Source: CAYMZB01 sp964394845
GTDB taxonomy: Bacteria; Patescibacteriota; Microgenomatia; Daviesbacterales; UBA10151
DNA length: 18,963 nucleotides
Assembly: GCA_964394845.1 (NCBI GenBank)
Contig: CAYMZB010000083.1
Span: 1-18,963, forward strand
Reading direction: 5' to 3'
Below the pieces are notes generated by a model. It had not been told where the DNA came from. It searched no databases and worked only from the letters and a program-made list of their open reading frames with translations. Shown here one piece after another: positions 1-6,429 of this stretch; the first letter of the stretch is position 1; every line of letters starts with the position of its first letter. Made by a program: the position numbers and the translations under genes.

Positions 1-1187
1 TCGTGGTCTACAAGTCTCCCTTTAGCTGGTAAGTTTGCACCAGGGATCTTATTTTCGCAAGAAGATCCCGAAACTGCGTAGGCAATTCCTTTATCTGCAG
101 CATAAATAGCTGACCCTATTGGTCCAGCTATATCTAACCCCCAATGTTGAGTTGGTGCTCCAAAAATCTCATAAAAATCGCCATATTCTGTAGTTATATT
201 TCTTGGATAAATGTCTATTGGTTTACCTAATTGTCCGCTATCTAGATAGTGATGAGGATTTACTGAGTGCTGTGAAAATTTAAACTGGATGTTCTCTCCG
301 GTATTTATATCAATTACAGCACCTCCAGAAACTTTTGCATCTTTATAGGTTTCAAAGTGTAAGTGGTGACCACCTGGAGGAGGGGGATAGACGCAACCTG
401 TATTTCCTTGATAAGCGATGATGTCTCCTTTATTAACATTTCCTATTTTTACTCCGACATTGGAAATAGCATTTAAGATTGAATTAAAATCGGCTTTTAA
501 ACGAGCAAGTTCCTGTTGATATTTTACTTCATCATTTTTGGTAATCCGTAAAAGCTCATCCTTGGCTTTTTTCTGCTCAGCAAGTTGATTTTTGTACTTT
601 TCTAAATCCTTGTTTAGTTTTTCCGCTTCAGTTTGTCTTGTTTGCTTATCTTGTTTTTGATCGTCATAGGCAAGTTTAGTGGCTTGTAATTCATATAATT
701 TTTTCTTGTCATAAGCCTGGGCAATTTGGATATATTTCAATCTTTCTAAAAGCTCTGCAAATCCATGTGATGAAAACAATAAGTCAATTGTGGAAACAGT
801 GTTACTATATTTGTAAGTTTGAACTATTCGTCTAAGCAAAATTTCTGATAAGGAATCTAGTGTTGTTCCAATTCTATCAATCCTGGAAGCTAGGTCATTT
901 ATCTCTCTTTTTAATTTTTCAATTTTTAAATTTGTTTCTTCAATTTTTAAGGTAGTAACTTTTGTTTGACCATCAATCAGATTGAGTTGAGATGTTAAAG
1001 TTTTTTCCTGTTTTCTAGTGTCTGCAAGGGTTGCTTCAAGCTTGGCAATTTCTGCCTGTTTTTCGGTAAGTTGTCTTGTTAAGTCATTGGCATCTTCGGC
1101 CAAGACATAGTTAAGGTAGGATAAAGGGTATAGGAAGAATAATAGTACAAGTGCAAGTGCAGACAGTGTCAGTAATAATTTTCTCAT
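1..1187 (-). CDS. Secreted coiled-coil M23 (LytM) peptidase, FtsEX partner, 3' end outside window
   Basis: I read 395 codons from ATG at 1187 to the window edge without a stop. Residues 1-30 are a signal peptide or N-terminal anchor (MRKLL, then a long Leu/Val/Phe run). Residues about 33-240 are a two-part charged coiled coil typical of EnvC/PcsB-like hydrolases. After it comes the C-terminal half of an M23 fold (KGDIIAYQGNTG at 253-264, HLHFE at 275-279, VNPHHYL at 309-315). Only then comes the N-terminal M23 motif HWGLDIAG at 348-355, followed by IYAADKG. H348, D352 and the H275/H277 pair match the zinc-binding and catalytic positions of M23 enzymes. The remaining YxHL-type histidine would lie beyond position 1. 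The gene starts 12 bases after ftsX on the same strand, so it is probably the periplasmic wall hydrolase controlled by FtsEX. The family call is firm; FtsEX control is inferred from context. Confidence 0.88.
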   Translation of the reverse strand, partial: MRKLLLTLSALALVLLFFLYPLSYLNYVLAEDANDLTRQLTEKQAEIAKLEATLADTRKQEKTLTSQLNLIDGQTKVTTLKIEETNLKIEKLKREINDLASRIDRIGTTLDSLSEILLRRIVQTYKYSNTVSTIDLLFSSHGFAELLERLKYIQIAQAYDKKKLYELQATKLAYDDQKQDKQTRQTEAEKLNKDLEKYKNQLAEQKKAKDELLRITKNDEVKYQQELARLKADFNSILNAISNVGVKIGNVNKGDIIAYQGNTGCVYPPPPGGHHLHFETYKDAKVSGGAVIDINTGENIQFKFSQHSVNPHHYLDSGQLGKPIDIYPRNITTEYGDFYEIFGAPTQHWGLDIAGPIGSAIYAADKGIAYAVSGSSCENKIPGANLPAKGRLVDH

Positions 1188-1199
1188 CTTGAGTAACCA

Positions 1200-2072
1200 T
1201 TAAATTTTGAGGTAACGTTTGACTGCCCCAATAGATCCAAGTCCCCCTATAATTAGTGCAGCTAAAATTGCAGCTACTAAAAGAGCAATCATAAAAACGG
1301 GATTAACAGGCAGTAACTTTACTTCTCCTAAATATCCTTGTAAAAATGGCGTAAAATACCAAAGCAGAGTATAACTTACAATCCAAGCAAGAGTTGCACC
1401 TGTTACCCCATAAAACATTCCCTCAAAAATGAAAGGGTTTCTTATAAAAGAAGGTGATGCACCTAAGAGCCTCATTATCTCGATCTCATTTCTGCGCAAC
1501 CTAATTTTGAATCCAATAATCATAGTAATCACAAGAATGGAGAAAATCATTAAGAATGCTACAGTTGCTGAACCAACAATCCGGATAATCCGAGTGATGG
1601 AAGTTAGATACTGCACAACATCTTCTGGTACGATTACATCTGAGACTACGGGTTCTTTTTTCAAAATTTCTGCAACTGTTGTTAAATCTTCAGGATCTTT
1701 GGTAGAGATTTCTAAGGAGGCAGGTAAAATATTGGCTGTTACCAGTTCCAAGAGCGCTGGATCGTTTTTATTTTTATCTTGATAAATCGCAAGAGCCATA
1801 TCTTTGGAAACATATTTTATTTGAGTGATTTTACTATCCTGGCGTAGAGCATTTTGTATAGTTGTAACATCGTCGGTAGTAGTACCCTCCTTAAAAAACG
1901 CGATTGTCTGTGGTTTGCTTTCAAAATACCTTAATGCAATTTGTGAACCGCCAGCCAGTAATATAAAAGTTAGAAGCGCCAGAAAAGTAAGAAACATTAC
2001 CATAATTGCAGCAATGGCCTGAAATGGAGTTCTCCTAATATTTTTTTTGGCGTAACCGATTGCTCTACTCAT
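1200..2072 (-). CDS. ftsX: Cell division protein FtsX (ABC transporter-like permease)
   Basis: This 290-aa protein has the FtsX layout: a short cytoplasmic N-terminus with basic residues, TM1 at about 19-41, a large extracytoplasmic loop at about 42-163, then TM2 (164-187), TM3 (214-238) and TM4 (258-282). The conserved cytoplasmic stretch RRNEIEIMRLLGAS (193-206) follows TM2. FtsX does not transport a substrate. With FtsE it passes ATP-driven shape changes through its outer loop to a coiled-coil wall hydrolase at the septum. The ATG overlaps the end of ftsE by 8 bases (both share 2065-2072) and has an AAGGT ribosome site 4 bases upstream, so the pair is translationally coupled. Length is normal for the family. 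Confidence 0.95.
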   Translation of the reverse strand: MSRAIGYAKKNIRRTPFQAIAAIMVMFLTFLALLTFILLAGGSQIALRYFESKPQTIAFFKEGTTTDDVTTIQNALRQDSKITQIKYVSKDMALAIYQDKNKNDPALLELVTANILPASLEISTKDPEDLTTVAEILKKEPVVSDVIVPEDVVQYLTSITRIIRIVGSATVAFLMIFSILVITMIIGFKIRLRRNEIEIMRLLGASPSFIRNPFIFEGMFYGVTGATLAWIVSYTLLWYFTPFLQGYLGEVKLLPVNPVFMIALLVAAILAALIIGGLGSIGAVKRYLKI

Positions 2073-2739
2073 ATTTACCTTCTTTAGTATCCTTAGTTAT
2101 TTTACCGTTTTTAAGTATCAATACTCTTCTTTTCAGTGTATTAACTATTTCTTGATTGTGGGTAGCCATTAAAATTGTGGTACCCCATGAGTTAATTTCA
2201 TTTAATAGTTGGATCACTCCCCAGGCAGTTTTTAGGTCTAAGTCGCCTGTTGGTTCATCGGCCAGCAGAACATCAGGTTTTCCAACAACTGCTCTGGCTA
2301 TAGCAGTTCTTTGTGCCTCACCTCCTGAAAGTTGTCGTGGGAAAAGATTTCTTTTATCCCAAATCTCCACGAGTTTTAAAGTATGTTCTACCAGTTTGGC
2401 AATTTCCTCATCACTTTTACCTAAAACTTCCAAGGTTAAAGCAACTTGCTCAAACACAGTTTTGTCATCTAAAAGTTTAAAATCCTGAAAAACTACTCCA
2501 ACCTTTCTTCTAAGAGCAGGAACATCTTTATCTTTTATTTTTGTAATATTTATATCACCAACCATTGCCCTGCCTGAGGTTGGGAGTATTTCTCTGGTAA
2601 AGATTCTAAGTAGGGTAGATTTGCCGGCTCCGGAAGGGCCGACAATAAAAACAAACTCGCCTTGTTTAATTTCCAATGAAATATTATCTAATGCAACAGA
2701 GTAGCCAAATTTTTTAGTTACGGAGTCGAGTACAATCAT
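2065..2739 (-). CDS. ftsE: Cell division ATP-binding protein FtsE
   Basis: A 224-aa ABC ATPase with every canonical motif: Walker A GPSGAGKST (34-42), Q-loop VFQDFKLL with Gln85, signature LSGGEAQ (137-143), Walker B with the D-loop, VLLADEPTGDLD (157-168), and the switch His194 in MATHNQE. Length and the DEPTGDLD wording fit FtsE closely. It powers FtsX at the division site. It lies between the 151-aa membrane protein gene (12 bases upstream) and ftsX (8-base overlap). The ATG has no clear Shine-Dalgarno site, so it is probably translated by coupling to the gene ahead of it. Confidence 0.95.
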   Translation of the reverse strand: MIVLDSVTKKFGYSVALDNISLEIKQGEFVFIVGPSGAGKSTLLRIFTREILPTSGRAMVGDINITKIKDKDVPALRRKVGVVFQDFKLLDDKTVFEQVALTLEVLGKSDEEIAKLVEHTLKLVEIWDKRNLFPRQLSGGEAQRTAIARAVVGKPDVLLADEPTGDLDLKTAWGVIQLLNEINSWGTTILMATHNQEIVNTLKRRVLILKNGKITKDTKEGKYE

Positions 2740-2751
2740 TCATTTAAGATT

Positions 2752-3207
2752 CTATTTAATTTCTTCTACTTTACCTACATCCATGAACCAGTCTACTTTA
2801 GGTACTGCCTGAGTTTGACCAAACACCTTAACTTTCTTGCCTTCATATTTTGATAAATCTACAACAGAAGAGGTTAAGGTTACAGGAATAGCGCTATCTT
2901 CCCTTATTAGTAAATGCGTTCCTCCGTTGTTTTCTTTTGAAGTAAGGTTTTGAGGTTTAGCTTTGATAACACCTTCTGCAAAATCTTTAAAAGTGCGTGT
3001 ATCTGTCTCTGGGTTTTTTGCAGGAGATGCACCTAATCCTGAACTTGTTAATCCTTGACCTCGTCCTTTACCGGAAAGAATGAATCCGGTAATTAATCCT
3101 AAAACAACTGAAGCAATAACAATAGTTGAGAGTAGCCGGGAAGGGTTATCTGATTGAGTTAAAGCTTTAGTAATTCTATTTTCTTTTAAAGATTGAATTT
3201 GTTCCAT
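2752..3207 (-). CDS. Single-pass membrane protein of unknown function (ftsE-linked)
   Basis: I do not recognise a named family. The 151-aa protein has a charged cytoplasmic N-terminus (1-25), one transmembrane segment at about 26-45 (STIVIASVVLGLITGFILS), a Gly/Ser/Pro-rich linker (46-72), and a compact outer domain of about 75 residues. The outer domain alternates short beta-like stretches ending in KKVKVFGQTQAVPKVDWFMD, a pattern reminiscent of small OB-fold or NfeD-like beta domains; that resemblance is only a guess. It lies between prfB and ftsE, so it may be the first gene of the division operon. A TGTTATTAT extended -10 sequence ends 12 bases before its ATG, and AGGA lies 3 bases before the ATG. 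It could contribute to FtsEX function or be an unrelated passenger. Confidence 0.75.
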   Translation of the reverse strand: MEQIQSLKENRITKALTQSDNPSRLLSTIVIASVVLGLITGFILSGKGRGQGLTSSGLGASPAKNPETDTRTFKDFAEGVIKAKPQNLTSKENNGGTHLLIREDSAIPVTLTSSVVDLSKYEGKKVKVFGQTQAVPKVDWFMDVGKVEEIK

Positions 3208-3246
3208 AGTCCTACAACAATAATAACAACATATTGAGTAATTTGT

Positions 3247-4326
3247 CTACCCCGAATTTTGAAGTAATCTAAGTTCTGCTTCAATGAATTGATTTAAGTC
3301 TCCATCCAGTACAGCATTTGTGTCAGATGTTTCCACATTAGTTCTTAAGTCCTTGACCATATGGTATGGATGTAGCACATAAGAACGGATTTGTGTTCCC
3401 CAGGATGCTTGAGTTGAACTGCCCTTAAGTTGTTTTGTGATTTGTTTTTTTTCTTCTTCTTGTTTTGCCCAAAGCTTGGCAATAAGCAGTTTCATAGCAT
3501 TTTCTCTATTTTGCAGTTGAGATCTTTCTGTTTGGGCGGTAACAGTTAAGCCTGTTGGAATATGCTTGACTCTGACTGCTGTTGAAACTTTATTAACATT
3601 TTGTCCACCTGCTCCACCAGATCTAAAGCTTGAAAATTCTATATCAGATTCATTTATTTCAACTTCTTCTGGATTAATTACTGGTAAGATTTCTACCAAT
3701 GCAAACGAGGTTTGTCTTAACTTGTCAGCATTAAAAGGTGATTGTCGGACTAGTCTATGCGTACCTTTTTCTCCTTTTAAATACCCAAAGGCCAAAGGTT
3801 CATGTACAATCATAGAGACTGTTTTTATACCTGCTTCCTCACCCGGATTTTCATCAGTTACTTCGTATTTCCAGTTTTGGCGGTCAAAATATCTTTGGTA
3901 CATGCGAACTAACATTTGTGCCCAATCCATTGCTTCAACTCCACCGGCACCTGAGTGAACAGATACAATAGCTTCAGACTCATCATGAGGGTTAGAAAGG
4001 AAAAGTTTTAATGCAAATTTATCCAAAATTCCTGTAACTTCTTCAATTTCCTTTGTTAGATCTTCCTGCATGGATGGTTCTTCTGACATTTCCAAAGAGT
4101 TGTTGAGCCTGTTTTCTAACTGTTCCAATACAGCTAATGTCTTTTGCTTTTCTGACAGCTGACGGCTGATGACTGAAGAATGTTGGGGGTCATTCCAAAA
4201 TCCTTCTTTCATTGTTTGAGTTTCAAGCTCACGTATTTCCATCCGTAATTTATCCTGATCAATTGATTGGGAAATTTTACCAAATGTCTCTTGTAAAGAT
4301 TTTAGTTTATTTTGAATTTCTTCCAT
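3247..4326 (-). CDS. prfB: Peptide chain release factor 2 (RF2)
   Basis: RF2 reads UAA and UGA stops and triggers peptide release. Numbering from ATG at 4326 (359 aa), the stop-recognition tripeptide SPF is at 196-198, which marks RF2 rather than RF1 (PxT). The catalytic GGQ is at 240-242 within RSGGAGGQNVNKVSTAV. The N-terminal helical domain is intact and uninterrupted, so the classic +1 programmed frameshift with its in-frame UGA near codon 26 is absent. An in-frame TTG at 4332 would add two residues. I prefer the ATG because a TATAAT box ends 6 bases before it, which would make the mRNA nearly leaderless. The gene is divergent from tsaB, with 35 bases between start codons, and is followed 39 bases later by the membrane protein gene. 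Confidence 0.95.
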   Translation of the reverse strand: MEEIQNKLKSLQETFGKISQSIDQDKLRMEIRELETQTMKEGFWNDPQHSSVISRQLSEKQKTLAVLEQLENRLNNSLEMSEEPSMQEDLTKEIEEVTGILDKFALKLFLSNPHDESEAIVSVHSGAGGVEAMDWAQMLVRMYQRYFDRQNWKYEVTDENPGEEAGIKTVSMIVHEPLAFGYLKGEKGTHRLVRQSPFNADKLRQTSFALVEILPVINPEEVEINESDIEFSSFRSGGAGGQNVNKVSTAVRVKHIPTGLTVTAQTERSQLQNRENAMKLLIAKLWAKQEEEKKQITKQLKGSSTQASWGTQIRSYVLHPYHMVKDLRTNVETSDTNAVLDGDLNQFIEAELRLLQNSG

Positions 4327-4332
4327 AAGCAA

Positions 4333-4338
4333 ATTATA
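4333..4338 (-). promoter_or_regulatory. -10 box of prfB promoter, leaderless spacing
   Basis: On the minus strand a perfect TATAAT is followed by 6 bases and the prfB ATG (4326). Transcription would normally begin 6-7 bases after the box, at or next to the start codon. No good -35 match is visible 16-18 bases upstream, where the sequence is ATATAA. Inferred from sequence only. Confidence 0.6.
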
Positions 4339-4346
4339 ACCGATAA

Positions 4347-4355
4347 TGATAAAAT
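4347..4355 (+). promoter_or_regulatory. Extended -10 (TGATAAAAT) of tsaB promoter
   Basis: TGA followed by TAAAAT forms an extended -10 element. It ends 6 bases before the tsaB ATG at 4362 and again implies a leaderless transcript. It lies inside the region RNA polymerase would cover at the divergent prfB promoter, so the two probably exclude each other. Confidence 0.5.
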
Positions 4356-4361
4356 TTATAT

Positions 4362-4664
4362 ATGATTTTGCATATAAATACTAAAGATCAAAAAATTACT
4401 ACTGTTTCTTTGAAAAAAGTTGGGAAAGCGGCAAAGACTTTGAGTGAAGAAAATAAATATGGTTCGTCAGCATTACTTCCTTTGATTGAAAAAATATGTA
4501 AGCAGGAAAAAGTAGAATACAAGGATTTAAAGGGAATAGAAATTGCAATTGGGCCAGGGTCTTTTACCGGGCTACGGGTTGGAGTTTCTGTGGCTAATGC
4601 TTTAGGGTTTTCTCTGGAAATTCCTGTTAATGGTAAAAAAATAGAAACAGAATTGGTATACTAA
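4362..4664 (+). CDS. tsaB: Short TsaB (N-lobe only), t6A37 tRNA modification
   Basis: TsaB is the partner that dimerises with TsaD for threonylcarbamoylation of adenosine 37 in ANN-decoding tRNAs. The 100-aa product matches the N-terminal lobe: MILHINTKDQKI at the start, then IEIAIGPGSFTGLRVGVSVA (65-84), the family's most diagnostic stretch, and LEIPVNG. Usual bacterial TsaB is about 220-230 aa, and the C-terminal lobe is missing here. The next gene begins 4 bases after the stop, with no remnant of a C-lobe between them, so this looks like a stable short form rather than a frameshift. The aspartate usual in the first strand (IDT) is replaced by Asn (INT). Dimerisation with TsaD uses the N-lobe, so function may be kept; that is inference. 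Confidence 0.85.
   Translation: MILHINTKDQKITTVSLKKVGKAAKTLSEENKYGSSALLPLIEKICKQEKVEYKDLKGIEIAIGPGSFTGLRVGVSVANALGFSLEIPVNGKKIETELVY
4654..4662 (+). promoter_or_regulatory. Extended -10 (TGGTATACT) of the CAP-protein gene
   Basis: TGG followed by TATACT makes a strong extended -10. It ends 6 bases before the ATG at 4669 and overlaps the last codons of tsaB. This indicates a separate, leaderless transcript for the CAP-domain gene. Confidence 0.55.
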
Positions 4665-4668
4665 AGTA

Positions 4669-5541
4669 ATGGCCTGGCAGCAGTGGTTTATACCTCATAA
4701 AGATACACACAAAAAAGCTCATTTAATCTCTTGGGAAGCAATATTAGTTTATATTTTATTTTTCATCCTTCTTCAGGTTAGTTTTTCCATTGTTAGTTAT
4801 ACAAATCCTGGTGTTTTAGGCACAAGCAGCAATATTGATCAAAAAAGAGTAATCGAGTTAACTAATATTGAACGTGAGAAAAAGGGTTTGTTGCCTGTTG
4901 TAGAAAATGAAGCCTTAGACAGAGCAGCAAAGCTTAAGGCTGTTAATATGTTTGAGGAAAATTACTGGGCTCATTTTGCTCCCTCAGGCAAGACTCCCTG
5001 GGATTTTATTTTGGGAGTTGGTTATAGGTTTACTTTTGCGGGAGAAAATTTGGCTAAAAATTTCTATTCGTCTGATGAAGTTGTTAAAGCCTGGATGGCT
5101 TCTCCTACTCACAGGGATAATTTACTAAACGCAAATTATAAAGATATAGGGATAGCAGTTCAGGACGGGATTTTAAATGGCCAGAAAACTACCCTTGTTG
5201 TACAGGAATTTGGAACAACAGCTACCTTAGCTAACTCTCCTTCCGTTAATGTACAAGGGAAACAGATTACAGTACCGGAGGAGGATTTTGAGAAACCTGT
5301 TTTACTGGCAGGTATAGGTACACTTAAGCCAAATACAAAGCCATTTTTAGATCCATATCAGACATCTAAGACAGCTGGTCTTTTAGTTATTTTACTGGTA
5401 ACAATTTTACTCTCAGTGGATATTGTGATTTTAAAAAGAAGAGGGGTATTTAGATTTTCCTCACATCATATAGCTCACATGGCCTTGTTATCTTTAGCTG
5501 CAGGCAGTCTGGTTATGGCACAACCTGGGGCGGTTTTATAA
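4669..5541 (+). CDS. Membrane-anchored CAP/SCP-domain extracellular protein
   Basis: The 290-aa protein has one N-terminal transmembrane segment (about 22-44), an outer CAP domain (about 58-183), a linker with PEEDFEKP, and two C-terminal transmembrane segments (about 236-255 and 266-285) separated by a basic KRRG stretch. CAP-domain marks are HFAPSG (His102), AGENLA (Glu126) and WMASPTHRDNLL (His148). The two His and the Glu match the cavity residues of the CAP superfamily (PF00188). Bacterial CAP proteins are secreted or surface-bound and mostly of unknown activity; SafA/YkwD-like members are linked to the cell envelope. The unusual point is the C-terminal membrane hairpin, which anchors the domain at both ends. 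A following 51-aa membrane protein starts 8 bases downstream. Confidence 0.88.
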   Translation: MAWQQWFIPHKDTHKKAHLISWEAILVYILFFILLQVSFSIVSYTNPGVLGTSSNIDQKRVIELTNIEREKKGLLPVVENEALDRAAKLKAVNMFEENYWAHFAPSGKTPWDFILGVGYRFTFAGENLAKNFYSSDEVVKAWMASPTHRDNLLNANYKDIGIAVQDGILNGQKTTLVVQEFGTTATLANSPSVNVQGKQITVPEEDFEKPVLLAGIGTLKPNTKPFLDPYQTSKTAGLLVILLVTILLSVDIVILKRRGVFRFSSHHIAHMALLSLAAGSLVMAQPGAVL

Positions 5542-5542
5542 T
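5537..5542 (+). promoter_or_regulatory. -10 box upstream of the 51-aa ORF and rml operon
   Basis: A perfect TATAAT overlaps the CAP gene's stop codon and ends 7 bases before the ATG at 5550. It is a candidate promoter for the small membrane protein and possibly the whole rml operon. The -35 region is not recognisable. Confidence 0.45.
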
Positions 5543-5549
5543 TTATAAC

Positions 5550-5705
5550 ATGGCAATAAAAATCTTAATTTTTGGGATATTAATATATTTAATTTGGGCA
5601 CTAATACACCACAAGCGTGATAAAAGTTTGACTTCTGTTATTATTTTAGAGTATCTTTTAACTGCGGTTTTAGTACTGGTATTATTGTTGGGAGCGCTCT
5701 TATGA
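5550..5705 (+). CDS. Small two-helix membrane protein (51 aa), unknown function
   Basis: An open frame from ATG at 5550 to TGA at 5703-5705 encodes a 51-residue protein. It has two hydrophobic helices (about 3-18 and 29-50) joined by the charged turn HHKRDKS. It fills the gap between the CAP gene and rmlA with 8 and 10 bases to spare. The rmlA ribosome site (AGGAG) overlaps its stop codon, as expected for a real cistron coupled to rmlA. I recognise no family. A hydrophobic chance ORF is possible in AT-rich DNA, but the tight packing, membrane-hairpin logic and leaderless-type promoter favour a gene. Confidence 0.6.
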   Translation: MAIKILIFGILIYLIWALIHHKRDKSLTSVIILEYLLTAVLVLVLLLGALL

Positions 5706-5709
5706 GGAG
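5705..5709 (+). promoter_or_regulatory. Strong Shine-Dalgarno site of rmlA
   Basis: AGGAG lies 6 bases before the rmlA ATG (5716) and overlaps the stop of the preceding small ORF. It is the clearest ribosome site in the window and fixes the rmlA start. Confidence 0.8.
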
Positions 5710-5715
5710 AAAAAA

Positions 5716-6429
5716 ATGAAAGGCATAATCTTGGCTGGTGGTTTGGGAACCCGTCTCTATCCTCTAACCAAAGCAACAAATAAGCATCTTTTGCCGGTTT
5801 ATAACAAACCGATGGTTTTTTATCCAATAGAAACTTTAGTTAAAGCAGGGGTCACCGATATTATGATAGTCACGGGAGGCCCGCACTGCGGTCATTTCTT
5901 ATCGATATTAAAAAACGGCCATGAGCTGGGCATAAAACATTTAGAATATGGTTATCAGGAAAACGAAGGAGGCATTGCAGAGGCTTTGTCTCTGGCAAGA
6001 GATTTTGTTGATAAAGATAACTGTGTAGTGATATTGGGAGATAATACTACTGATTATGATTTGACTGCTGATGTAGAAAGTTTTTTAGGGGGTGCAATGG
6101 TTTTTCTAAAAGAAGTTCCAGACCCTGAGCGATTTGGTGTGCCGGTTTTTGATAAAAATAATCCGGAGTTAATAACCGAGATTATAGAAAAACCCAAAAA
6201 TCCGCCTAATAATTTCGCGGTTACCGGTTTGTATATTTATGACAATCAGGTTTTCGATTTTATTGACAGAATCAAACCTTCAGACAGAGGTGAACTGGAG
6301 ATTACAGATGTTAATAATCATTATGCTAAAGCAGGTAAGCTGAGATTTAAGCAGATGCAGGGTTTTTGGCGGGACGCCGGAACTTTTGATACTCTTTTAG
6401 AGTCAAATGTTTTTTGGGCTAACAAATGA
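5716..6429 (+). CDS. rmlA: Glucose-1-phosphate thymidylyltransferase (dTDP-glucose synthase), short form
   Basis: RmlA joins glucose-1-phosphate and dTTP to give dTDP-glucose, the first step of dTDP-L-rhamnose synthesis. Visible motifs are the nucleotide loop LAGGLGTRLYPLT (6-18), KHLLPVYNKPM (23-33), the metal-binding Asp in LGDN (107-110), EKP (158-160), VTGLYIYD (169-176), RGELEITDVNN (191-201) and WRDAGTFDTLLES (218-230). The protein is 237 aa, while classical RmlA is about 290. It ends soon after the WRDAGT motif and lacks the C-terminal helical part that helps form the regulatory dTDP-rhamnose site. All sugar and nucleotide motifs remain, so catalysis is expected but feedback control may differ. 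Its stop overlaps the rmlB start (ATGA). Confidence 0.93.
   Translation: MKGIILAGGLGTRLYPLTKATNKHLLPVYNKPMVFYPIETLVKAGVTDIMIVTGGPHCGHFLSILKNGHELGIKHLEYGYQENEGGIAEALSLARDFVDKDNCVVILGDNTTDYDLTADVESFLGGAMVFLKEVPDPERFGVPVFDKNNPELITEIIEKPKNPPNNFAVTGLYIYDNQVFDFIDRIKPSDRGELEITDVNNHYAKAGKLRFKQMQGFWRDAGTFDTLLESNVFWANK

Noticed and set aside
1429..2022. Two plus-strand open frames inside ftsX
   Set aside because: Antisense shadows of ftsX with low-complexity translations and no ribosome sites.
2156..2488. Plus-strand 110-codon open frame inside ftsE
   Set aside because: It mirrors the ABC signature and Walker B region of ftsE in antisense; no start signal and no family.
3566..3958. Plus-strand 130-codon open frame inside prfB
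   Set aside because: It is antisense to the RF2 catalytic core (GGQ and SPF regions) and is a coding shadow.
4326..4332. TTG at 4332 as the prfB start
   Set aside because: It adds only two residues, is a rarer start codon, and would sit directly next to the -10 box, leaving no room for a transcription start before it.
5638..5667. TTGACT...TATCTT as an extra promoter for rmlA within the 51-aa ORF
   Set aside because: The -10 match is weak (4 of 6) and the spacer is 18; the upstream TATAAT at 5537 and the coupled ribosome site make it unnecessary.
5543..5827. Minus-strand open frame of 94 codons opposite the small ORF and rmlA start
   Set aside because: It lies antisense to the well-supported rmlA N-terminus and its ribosome site; the product has no recognisable domain. 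The plus-strand 51-aa frame explains the gap better.
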